DNA of 5,446 bases, from contig DAOUVR010000086.1 of the NCBI GenBank assembly GCA_030667555.1, positions 1-5,446 on the forward strand. The letters are read 5' to 3'. Source of the stretch: Dehalococcoidia bacterium. GTDB taxonomy: Bacteria; Chloroflexota; Dehalococcoidia; E44-bin15. Positions 1-4,535 of this stretch are shown here, piece after piece (position 1 is the first letter of the stretch; every line of letters begins with the position of its first letter). Both the position numbers and the translations under genes were made by a program. The notes below the pieces were generated by a model. That model worked only from the letters and a program-made list of their open reading frames with translations, did no database searches and was not told where the DNA came from.

Positions 1-1
1 A

Positions 2-295
2 AAGAAGGGCCATGCGGAATTAGGCATAATGATCTGCGACCGTAACTACTGGGAGCAAGCTTATGGCACCGACGCTGTGACCGTACTCTTAGACAATATC
101 TTCAGCGCAACGACCCTCAAAAGAGTCTATCTCAAAACCCTCAACTGGAACGTCAGAGCGCAGGCTTGCTTTCAGAAATGCGGCTTTGTCCCCTGCGGGC
201 AAGTGAAAAAGCGCTACAATAACTTCGTTACGATGGATCTAACGCGAATCAATTGGGAGAGGCGAAATTTCGCCTCTCCCAATAACAACCCCTGA
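2..295 (+). CDS. GNAT-family N-acetyltransferase, C-terminal part (5'-truncated by window edge)
   Basis: Only the C-terminal ~97 residues are visible; the frame is open to the left edge, so the internal ATG at 29 is not taken as the start. The fragment shows the acetyl-CoA binding part of a RimJ/RimL-like GNAT fold: a beta strand reading GIMICDRNYWEQAYGTDAV, where the usual pyrophosphate loop (R/Q-x-x-G-x-G/A) appears as EQAYGTD, followed by the helix LLDNIF, then LKRVYLKTLNWNVRAQACFQKCGFV, the standard N-x-R-A...F-x-K-x-GF ending. Such enzymes transfer acetyl from acetyl-CoA to amines or protein N-termini; the substrate cannot be read from this part. The family core finishes near FVTMDLTR; the last ~13 residues are encoded largely by a perfect palindrome (252-283) and look like an appended tail. 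The gene converges on SDR-A, with 16 bases between the stop codons. Confidence 0.85.
   Translation, partial: KKGHAELGIMICDRNYWEQAYGTDAVTVLLDNIFSATTLKRVYLKTLNWNVRAQACFQKCGFVPCGQVKKRYNNFVTMDLTRINWERRNFASPNNNP
252..283. repeat. Perfect 32-base palindrome with 16-base arms, possible bidirectional terminator hairpin
   Basis: The left arm 252-267 (ATTGGGAGAGGCGAAA) is the exact reverse complement of the right arm 268-283, with no spacer; as RNA it would form a very stable stem with a tight AATT loop. It sits between two converging genes, overlapping the last codons of the acetyltransferase and lying 28 bases past the stop of SDR-A. The position fits a shared terminator, but neither side is followed directly by a T run, so a canonical intrinsic terminator is not shown. 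It could also be a small dispersed palindromic element. The palindrome itself is certain; its role is not. Confidence 0.9.
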
Positions 296-311
296 AAGCT
301 CTGAATGTTTT

Positions 312-1223
312 CTATTCCTTTGGCGCTGCCGGTGGTGATGGATTCTCCAAACTCCTTGCCAGTGTCTTCGGAATCAGATCACAGAGCTCATCGATGGTCC
401 ACATACCTTCTTTGAAGATGGAACGGAAGTTCTCTGGCTCTGTATATAGGCCTACGTTCCCAGCGGCCACATCGAAAGTGCGGCCGTTGATATTGGCAGC
501 CTCATCAGTGCACAAGAAGACCACTAGGGGCGATATGTCCTCAGGTTGTGGGAACATCCCCCGTATCTGTTCCTCGGTCATGCCCCGCTTCTTCCAAGCC
601 TCAAACAGCTCAGTGGTCAGTGTCAGCCTTGTGCCTGCCAAGGGACGAATGGCATTGCATGTGATGCCATATCTACCCATGTCAATGGCTACTGTCCTGG
701 TCAAGCCAATTATTCCTTCTTTGGCTGCGCTGTAATTAGCCTGCCCCATATTACCCAGACCCGCTGATGAGGATGTATTTATAATCCGCCCGCTCTTCTG
801 CTGCCTCATGACGACGCAGGCGTGCTTGGTGGTATTGAAATGGCCATAGAGGTGAACCTTTATTGCCGTGTCCCACTCCTCTTCGGTCATGTTGAACACC
901 ATGCGGTCTCGTAGCACACCAGCATTGTTCACCAGGATGTCCACTCTGCCGAAATTGTCAATAGCAGTCTTAATTATGCTCTCCCCAGCCTCGTAGGTAG
1001 CCACGCTGTCATAGTTGGCGACAGCCTCTCCACCCATCTTCTTGATCTCTTCCACCACCTCGTCGGCTGGCCCCTTGGCCGCCCCGGTGCCATCTACAGC
1101 GCCACCGAGGTCATTAATAACCAGCTTTGCCCCCTCAGCAGCAAGCGCCAGAGCGTGGCATTTGCCGAGGCCACGGCCTGAGCCCGTTACTATTGCAACT
1201 TTACCTTTTAGTCTATCACCCAT
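312..1223 (-). CDS. SDR-A: MFE-2/HSD17B4-type short-chain dehydrogenase, probable (3R)-3-hydroxyacyl-CoA dehydrogenase
   Basis: This 303-residue protein should interconvert (R)-3-hydroxyacyl-CoA and 3-ketoacyl-CoA with NAD(H) in the cytoplasm. Visible markers: TGSGRGLG at 13-20 (Rossmann glycine motif), D38 in VINDLGG at the end of strand 2 (favours NAD over NADP), NNAG at 99-102, VHLYG at 123-127 (His where classical SDRs have Asn, as in MFE-2), and GQANYSAAK with catalytic Y164 and K168 and Ser151/152 upstream. NDLGG, ANYDSV and NNAGVLRDR are shared with the dehydrogenase domain of MFE-2, whose length (about 300 residues) also matches. A ~60-residue C-terminal extension contains W-T-x-D-E-L and ends in a Pro-rich tail. 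The ATG start is fixed by an in-frame TAA nine bases upstream, which overlaps the AAGGAGG ribosome site. It lies 27 bases after SDR-B, is its tandem duplicate, and is surely co-transcribed. A generic 3-ketoacyl reductase role is the main alternative. Confidence 0.9.
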   Translation of the reverse strand: MGDRLKGKVAIVTGSGRGLGKCHALALAAEGAKLVINDLGGAVDGTGAAKGPADEVVEEIKKMGGEAVANYDSVATYEAGESIIKTAIDNFGRVDILVNNAGVLRDRMVFNMTEEEWDTAIKVHLYGHFNTTKHACVVMRQQKSGRIINTSSSAGLGNMGQANYSAAKEGIIGLTRTVAIDMGRYGITCNAIRPLAGTRLTLTTELFEAWKKRGMTEEQIRGMFPQPEDISPLVVFLCTDEAANINGRTFDVAAGNVGLYTEPENFRSIFKEGMWTIDELCDLIPKTLARSLENPSPPAAPKE

Positions 1224-1227
1224 TTTG

Positions 1228-1234
1228 CCTCCTT
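1228..1234 (-). promoter_or_regulatory. Ribosome binding site of SDR-A
   Basis: AAGGAGG with a four-base spacer (CAAA) to the ATG. The first two A's are the end of an in-frame TAA stop, so no upstream start is possible. Site, spacer and the first codons (ATGGGTGATAG) are identical to those of SDR-B. Confidence 0.85.
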
Positions 1235-1250
1235 AGCCTCGTTTAACTTC

Positions 1251-2171
1251 CTATTCCTTCGGTGGTTCTGGTGGCGATGGATTTACCAGGCCTGCCGCCA
1301 GTGACTGTGGGACAACCCCACAAAGCTCGTCCACAGTCCATCTCCCGTCTTTGTGGATACTTCTCCATATTGTTGGGTCGGTCATAAGACTGATCTGGCC
1401 GGAACGAACATAGAAAATATGCCCATTTATATTTGCCGCCTCGTCGGTGCACAGAAAAACTACCAGAGGTGCGATGGCGTCAGGCGTCAGGCTTGTGAGG
1501 TCAAATGCTGGCGCCGGCTGTCCCGTTTCTTCTCTTTTCTTTCGGGCAGCCTCCATCTCAGGGGATACTGTCATCCTCGTGGCGGCAGCCGGGCGAATAG
1601 CGTTACAGGTGATGCCATATCTGCCCATGTCTCTAGCCACTGTCCTGGTGAAACCAGCGATACCCTCCTTGGCCGCAGCATAGTTGGCTTGACCTCTATT
1701 GCCGAGACCCGATGTAGAAGAGGTATTCACTATGCGGCCGCCTCTCTGCTGCCTCATGACGACACAGGCAGGTTTGGTGCAATGGAAGGTGCCGTACAGG
1801 TGAACCTTCATCACTGTGTCCCATTCCTCTTCGGTCATGTTGAACACCATGCGGTCTCGGAGCACACCAGCGTTGTTCACCAGAATGTCCACCCTGCCAA
1901 AATTGTCAATGGCAGCCTTGATGATGTTCTCTCCACCCTCCGGTGTAGTCACCGAGTCGTAGTTAGCAATGGCCTCTCCACCCGCCTTCTTAATCTCTTC
2001 TACCACCTCATCGGCTGGCCCCTTGGCTGCCCCGCTGCCATCCGCAGCGCCGCCGAGGTCATTAACCACCACTTTTGCCCCCTCAGCGGCAAACAATAAC
2101 GCATGGCCTCTGCCAATACCCCGACCTGCGCCTGTTATCACTGCGACTTTCCCTTTAAACCTATCACCCAT
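1251..2171 (-). CDS. SDR-B: MFE-2/HSD17B4-type short-chain dehydrogenase, probable (3R)-3-hydroxyacyl-CoA dehydrogenase
   Basis: This 306-residue paralogue of SDR-A has the same inferred reaction. It shows TGAGRGIG at 13-20, D38 in VVNDLGG (NAD preference), NNAG at 99-102, VHLYG at 123-127, the catalytic segment TSSTSGLGNRGQANYAAAK with Y164 and K168, and the C-terminal RSI-x(4)-GRWTVDEL extension ending NPSPPEPPKE. By hand count it matches SDR-A at about 81% of the first ~193 residues, including an unbroken 31-residue stretch at 89-119, but falls to roughly half identity after NAIRP. That distal part contains the substrate-covering loop, so the two copies may handle different acyl groups. 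The ATG is fixed by AAGGAGG four bases upstream, overlapping an in-frame TAA. A 162-base gap with a TATAAT box and inverted repeats precedes it, so it may start its own transcript with SDR-A. Confidence 0.9.
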   Translation of the reverse strand: MGDRFKGKVAVITGAGRGIGRGHALLFAAEGAKVVVNDLGGAADGSGAAKGPADEVVEEIKKAGGEAIANYDSVTTPEGGENIIKAAIDNFGRVDILVNNAGVLRDRMVFNMTEEEWDTVMKVHLYGTFHCTKPACVVMRQQRGGRIVNTSSTSGLGNRGQANYAAAKEGIAGFTRTVARDMGRYGITCNAIRPAAATRMTVSPEMEAARKKREETGQPAPAFDLTSLTPDAIAPLVVFLCTDEAANINGHIFYVRSGQISLMTDPTIWRSIHKDGRWTVDELCGVVPQSLAAGLVNPSPPEPPKE

Positions 2172-2175
2172 TTTG

Positions 2176-2182
2176 CCTCCTT
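2176..2182 (-). promoter_or_regulatory. Ribosome binding site of SDR-B
   Basis: AAGGAGG with spacer CAAA to the ATG; it overlaps an in-frame TAA that rules out a longer protein. Identical to the site of SDR-A. Confidence 0.85.
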
Positions 2183-2207
2183 ATCTGTTTAGCCTCATTA
2201 ACTCCCC

Positions 2208-2236
2208 ATTATATTCTATCAATAGCTGAATTAATG
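2208..2236 (-). promoter_or_regulatory. Candidate promoter of SDR-B/SDR-A (perfect -10, poor -35)
   Basis: On the minus strand a perfect TATAAT lies at 2208-2213, about 37 bases before the SDR-B ATG. The matching -35 window at 17 bases (2231-2236) reads CATTAA, a poor fit to TTGACA, so this would be an activator-dependent or weak promoter if real. The -35 window is covered by the inverted repeat at 2224-2256. AT-rich intergenic DNA can produce TATAAT by chance. Confidence 0.4.
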
Positions 2237-2256
2237 CTAAAACTTAGCACTCAGCT
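2224..2256. repeat. Two-tier inverted repeat upstream of SDR-B, possible operator or leader hairpin
   Basis: The outer arms AGCTGA (2224-2229) and TCAGCT (2251-2256) enclose the inner arms TGCTAA (2235-2240) and TTAGCA (2244-2249) around a three-base centre AAC. The element lies over the -35 region of the candidate SDR-B promoter, where a dimeric regulator would be expected to bind. No regulator gene is in the window, so operator function is inference. Confidence 0.5.
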
Positions 2257-2281
2257 AATCTTTCGCCTCTCACCAAGATTA
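2256..2281. repeat. 7-base inverted repeat TAATCTT/AAGATTA
   Basis: TAATCTT (2256-2262) and AAGATTA (2275-2281) are exact reverse complements around a 12-base loop. The loop includes GCCTCTC, also present in the arm of the palindrome at 252-283. It directly abuts the repeat at 2224-2256. Confidence 0.45.
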
Positions 2282-2291
2282 CTAGCAAGTC

Positions 2292-2322
2292 AAACAGCTT
2301 GATTTGCTCCCGAGCGCTGTTT
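2292..2322 (-). terminator. Nested hairpin just after SDR-C, terminator-like
   Basis: Twelve bases past the SDR-C stop, arms AAACAGC (2292-2298) and GCTGTTT (2316-2322) are exact reverse complements and enclose a second small GC-rich palindrome, GCTCCCGAGC (2306-2315). In the minus-strand transcript the second arm ends in GTTT followed by GACTTG, so the U tract is short and interrupted. The position suits a partial terminator between SDR-C and SDR-B; efficiency is doubtful. Confidence 0.4.
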
Positions 2323-2333
2323 AATGCAATGTA

Positions 2334-3281
2334 TTAAAAAAGTCCTGCCTCCCTGAAAGGCGCAGTCATGTCTTCTTGTGGAGGAGCTTTCCTTACCATT
2401 TCCTTGATTACCTTATCAAGCTCTTCCGGGGTCCATCTAGCCTTCTCTTCTTTACCTTGCATATCTATTGTGTGCCAGCCCCCAAGTAACCAAACTTTGT
2501 TCCCCACAAGCCTAAAGACCTGGCCATTTATGTCCTTGGCGTTATCCGATGCCAGGTAAACTACAAGAGGGGCCATGTTTTCCGGGTCAAGCATATCGAA
2601 CTCACCCGGTGGTGGAGTCTTCTCCATAAACGCCTTCATTGATGGAGTAGCATCAGTTGTTAGTCTTGTCCTTGCCACCGGGACAATGACATTGCAGGAT
2701 ATACCGTATCTTCCCATTTCCCTGGCGAGGATATTAGTAAGGGCAGCAATTCCTGCCTTGGCTGCCCCGTAATTGGTTTGACCAACATTGCCCAAGAGCC
2801 CAGCATCAGAAGTAGTGTTTATAATCTTCCCCTCATGGACTCTCTCAGCTTTGTGTTCTTCCCTCCAGTAAGCACAAGCATGCCTAGAACAGTTAAAGGT
2901 GCCCTTCAGGTGGACACTTAGCACACTATCCCACTCCTCCTCTTCCATGTTAAAGAACATCCTATCCCGCAGGATGCCGGCGTTATTGACCAAGATGTTC
3001 AATTTGCCAAATTTCTCGATAGCGCATTCAATAATCTTCTTTGCCGCCTTAAAATCGGTCACACTCTCGTAGTTGGCCACTGCTTCTCCACCAAAGGACT
3101 TGATCTCCGCCACTACTTCATCTGCGGGACCCGCAGCAGCCCCCGCGCCATCAAAGCCTCCACCGAGGTCATTAACCACTACTTTAGCTCCCTCTTTTGC
3201 TAACAGTAGTGCTTCCCCTCTTCCTAACCCTCTTCCCGCCCCCGTAACGATCGCTACTTTCCCTTCCAGTAACTTTGCCAC
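2334..3281 (-). CDS. SDR-C: MFE-2/HSD17B4-type short-chain dehydrogenase, probable (3R)-3-hydroxyacyl-CoA dehydrogenase
   Basis: This 315-residue enzyme is the most divergent of the three SDRs, agreeing with SDR-B at about two thirds of the first ~136 residues by hand count. It shows TGAGRGLG at 13-20, D38 in VVNDLGG (NAD preference), NNAG at 99-102, VHLKG at 123-127, and the active site TTSDAGLLGNVGQTNYGAAK with S158, Y171 and K175 at the classical 13-residue Ser-Tyr spacing. A six- to seven-residue insertion (around EEHKAERVHEG, 141-151) before the catalytic strand separates it from SDR-A/B, and its C-terminal extension (RWTPEELDKV, then FREAGLF) is different in sequence but equivalent in place. 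The start is GTG: an in-frame TGA lies 15 bases upstream, and AAAGGGG sits six bases before the GTG. It follows the MaoC gene by 132 bases. Reaction inferred as for SDR-A; substrate unknown. Confidence 0.88.
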   Translation of the reverse strand: MAKLLEGKVAIVTGAGRGLGRGEALLLAKEGAKVVVNDLGGGFDGAGAAAGPADEVVAEIKSFGGEAVANYESVTDFKAAKKIIECAIEKFGKLNILVNNAGILRDRMFFNMEEEEWDSVLSVHLKGTFNCSRHACAYWREEHKAERVHEGKIINTTSDAGLLGNVGQTNYGAAKAGIAALTNILAREMGRYGISCNVIVPVARTRLTTDATPSMKAFMEKTPPPGEFDMLDPENMAPLVVYLASDNAKDINGQVFRLVGNKVWLLGGWHTIDMQGKEEKARWTPEELDKVIKEMVRKAPPQEDMTAPFREAGLF

Positions 3282-3287
3282 CTTTAT

Positions 3288-3294
3288 CCCCTTT
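3288..3294 (-). promoter_or_regulatory. Ribosome binding site of SDR-C (supports GTG start)
   Basis: AAAGGGG with a six-base spacer to GTG. It lies between an in-frame TGA and the GTG, so the GTG is the only plausible initiator for the protein. Confidence 0.65.
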
Positions 3295-3305
3295 CAGTTG
3301 GATCT

Positions 3306-3334
3306 TTTTTAATCTTGCCCACCCAAATTAGCAA
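3306..3334 (-). promoter_or_regulatory. Weak candidate promoter of SDR-C
   Basis: On the minus strand TTGCTA (3329-3334), a 17-base spacer, then TAAAAA (3306-3311), each matching four of six consensus bases. It sits about 25-30 bases before the GTG. The 132-base gap makes an internal promoter reasonable, but the match is no better than expected in AT-rich DNA. Confidence 0.22.
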
Positions 3335-3380
3335 TTTCCATCTTAATCACCCCTGTTTATCATCAATGGGCTGAAATTGC
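3331..3380. repeat. Long-looped inverted repeat GCAATTTC/GAAATTGC in the MaoC/SDR-C gap
   Basis: GCAATTTC (3331-3338) and GAAATTGC (3373-3380) are exact reverse complements with a 34-base loop. The right copy runs on into CTCTC, giving GAAATTGCCTCTC, which resembles the half-arm of the palindrome at 252-283 (GAAATTTCGCCTCTC) minus two bases. No T run follows on the minus strand, so it is not called a terminator. Confidence 0.4.
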
Positions 3381-3413
3381 CTCTCTATCTATTTACAGCC
3401 TACAGCTCAGGCA

Positions 3414-3884
3414 TCACCCCTTTTTGGCGGGCAGTATAACCGTGGCACTGCCTGGTGTGGTCTTTTCTCCCTTCCCATCCTCCACCCAGATGTTACACTC
3501 AACAAGGTGCTCGCCATCCTCTACTTTCTTGTTGGTAATCGTCCCCTTGCACAGCCATGTTTCCCCTTCTGCAGGTTCTCCCATAGTCGCCATCCTTCGA
3601 GGGTAATCCATGCCCCGGTACTGGCAGGCGAACTTCTTAACTCGTCCCCTGGCACCTATCCAGTCAGTCACTAGCTGGACCAGCCAGGCCCTCTTAAGAG
3701 CACCGTGGGTGATGATGCCTCCTGTACCCTGACTTGCAGCGAAGTTATCATCGTAGTGAAGGGGGTTAAAGTCCCCTGATGCCCCAGCCCACCTAACCGC
3801 CATCTGGGTTGTAGAGATCTTCTCCAGAGTAGGCACTTCACTGCCAACCTCCACATCTTCGTAACAAAGTTGCTTTTTCGCCAT
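3414..3884 (-). CDS. MaoC-type hotdog dehydratase, catalytic half of an (R)-specific enoyl-CoA hydratase
   Basis: The 156-residue single-hotdog protein should add water to trans-2-enoyl-CoA to give (R)-3-hydroxyacyl-CoA, or do the reverse. The hydratase-2 signature is intact: GASGDFNPLHYDD with catalytic D38 and H43, then QGTGGIITHG at 52-61. The C-terminal strands (GETWLCKGTI, VECNIWVEDG, GSATVILP) complete the fold. The start is ATG at 3884 with AAGGGGG five bases upstream; an in-frame TTG at 3905 would overlap the upstream gene and has no ribosome site, so it is rejected. Its SD begins within the TAA stop of the FAS1-like gene, leaving only 10 bases between them. Adjacent single-hotdog genes of these two kinds commonly encode a heterodimeric hydratase (as in mycobacterial HadAB-like or ChsH1/ChsH2 enzymes), which is the inferred arrangement here. 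Confidence 0.9.
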   Translation of the reverse strand: MAKKQLCYEDVEVGSEVPTLEKISTTQMAVRWAGASGDFNPLHYDDNFAASQGTGGIITHGALKRAWLVQLVTDWIGARGRVKKFACQYRGMDYPRRMATMGEPAEGETWLCKGTITNKKVEDGEHLVECNIWVEDGKGEKTTPGSATVILPAKKG

Positions 3885-3889
3885 TTCTT

Positions 3890-3896
3890 CCCCCTT
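3890..3896 (-). promoter_or_regulatory. Ribosome binding site of the MaoC gene, overlapping the upstream stop codon
   Basis: AAGGGGG, whose two A's are the end of the upstream TAA, followed by AAGAA and the ATG. It decides the ATG at 3884 over the TTG at 3905 and implies translational coupling of the hotdog pair. Confidence 0.75.
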
Positions 3897-4374
3897 ATCT
3901 AGCAATAATCGTTGCCCGGTTTACGGCTACTGTGTCGCCGTTCTGATTCAAATAGGTGGTCTCTACCGTGGTAAAAACCATCTTGCCCGTCTTCCCTTCC
4001 CTCTCCCTGATATCTGCGATCTTCGAGTAGGCGGTGAGAATATCACCGGCACGGATGGGGATGTAGAACTCCTGGTCCACGCCGCCATCGAGAATACGAA
4101 AGAGGCCAGCTTTTACCAGCACAGCCCCAACTATGGACATGCCTCCTATAGTTGCCCTCCCCTTGATAGGCCAACCCCAGAAACCAGGCGGGCAGATGAG
4201 ATCCTCATATCCAGCAGCCTTTGCATCCTCCACCTCATGGAAAAGAGGGTTGTCATCGCCCACAGCATCGGCATACCTTCTTATCGCCACCCTTCCCACC
4301 TCCATTATGACTGGTTCCGACAACGTACCAATCATCGCCTTAATCTCATCCGTCAATATCGACTCGTCAGCCAA
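3895..4374 (-). CDS. FAS1-like (MaoC_dehydrat_N type) hotdog dehydratase, partner half
   Basis: This 159-residue protein resembles the N-terminal half of double-hotdog (R)-hydratases (family PF13452 by recognition, not by search). It has an N-terminal helix region, VGRVAIRRYADAVGDDNPLFH at ~26-46, EDLICPPGFWGWPIK at 57-71, then DQEFYIPIRAGDILTAYSKI and VNRATIIAR. In known pairs this half mostly shapes the acyl-binding tunnel while the MaoC partner carries the catalytic residues; here a D40-x-N-P-x-x-H46 remnant survives, with one more residue between Asp and His than in the partner. The start is TTG: AAGGAGGT lies six bases upstream and an in-frame TAA twelve bases upstream leaves no alternative. 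It is first in the cluster, behind the promoter at 4471-4499, and 10 bases from the MaoC gene. A heterodimer with that product is inferred. Confidence 0.87.
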   Translation of the reverse strand: MADESILTDEIKAMIGTLSEPVIMEVGRVAIRRYADAVGDDNPLFHEVEDAKAAGYEDLICPPGFWGWPIKGRATIGGMSIVGAVLVKAGLFRILDGGVDQEFYIPIRAGDILTAYSKIADIREREGKTGKMVFTTVETTYLNQNGDTVAVNRATIIAR

Positions 4375-4380
4375 TTCGCT

Positions 4381-4388
4381 ACCTCCTT
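4381..4388 (-). promoter_or_regulatory. Strong ribosome binding site for a TTG start
   Basis: AAGGAGGT, a near-perfect anti-16S match, with a six-base spacer (AGCGAA) to TTG. An in-frame TAA overlaps its 5' edge, so the rare TTG codon is the initiator. Confidence 0.8.
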
Positions 4389-4470
4389 ATTTTTTTCTTT
4401 GGCTAGAGTAAAGCTTACCTTCCCAAAACACAGCAACAAGTATCAAACAGCCTCCATCCGAGCCACCGAA

Positions 4471-4499
4471 AGTCTACACAAACCCCATCGCCCTGTCAA
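4471..4499 (-). promoter_or_regulatory. Sigma70-type promoter of the hydratase/dehydrogenase cluster
   Basis: On the minus strand a perfect -35 TTGACA (4494-4499), exactly 17 bases of spacer, and -10 TAGACT (4471-4476, four of six). It lies in the 161-base gap after the helicase stop and would start RNA near 4464, giving a ~90-base leader ahead of the FAS1-like gene. The leader shows no convincing terminator or riboswitch structure. Confidence 0.6.
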
Positions 4500-4535
4500 G
4501 TGTCTTATGGCTGCTTTACTTCGCCAGACCAGCGA

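Larger units (their letters stand above)
312..2206 (-). repeat. Tandem duplication of an SDR gene with its leader (SDR-B and SDR-A)
   Basis: The unit 312-1250 repeats as 1251-2206, in the same orientation, with a constant 948-base offset over the 5' two thirds of the genes. Exact nucleotide matches of around 30 bases occur, for example near 878-911 and 1826-1859. The homology continues upstream of the ATG: both leaders have (on the minus strand) a GTTAA, then GAGGCTAA, then AAGGAGGCAAA; the SDR-B leader carries eight extra bases between GAGGCTAA and the ribosome site. The ~19% amino-acid divergence in the conserved half argues against an assembly artefact. Confidence 0.85.

Noticed and set aside
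252..283. Palindrome as a CRISPR repeat or a classical rho-independent terminator
   Set aside because: There is a single intact copy with no spacers, and neither side has an adjacent T run. It is kept as a palindrome of unknown role.
1353..2099. A 248-codon open frame on the plus strand opposite SDR-B, with similar but shorter ones opposite the other SDRs
   Set aside because: It is antisense to a protein with full SDR motifs, has no ribosome site, and its translation (Ser/His/Cys-rich, no recognisable domain) looks like a codon-bias shadow.
312..2171. SDR-A/SDR-B as an assembly duplication
   Set aside because: The copies differ at about a fifth of residues in the conserved half and much more in the distal half, and each is intact with its own stop, so they are real paralogues.
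2214..2222. TTGATA just upstream of TATAAT (minus strand) as a -35 box for SDR-B
   Set aside because: It is only three bases from the -10 box, so it cannot serve as the -35 element of that promoter.
3885..3905. TTG at 3905 as start of the MaoC gene (7 residues longer)
   Set aside because: No ribosome site precedes it and it would overlap the FAS1-like gene, whereas the ATG at 3884 has AAGGGGG at a good distance.
4520..4535. TCGC/GCGA inverted repeat at the end of the helicase as a terminator
   Set aside because: The stem is only four bases with no T run after it.
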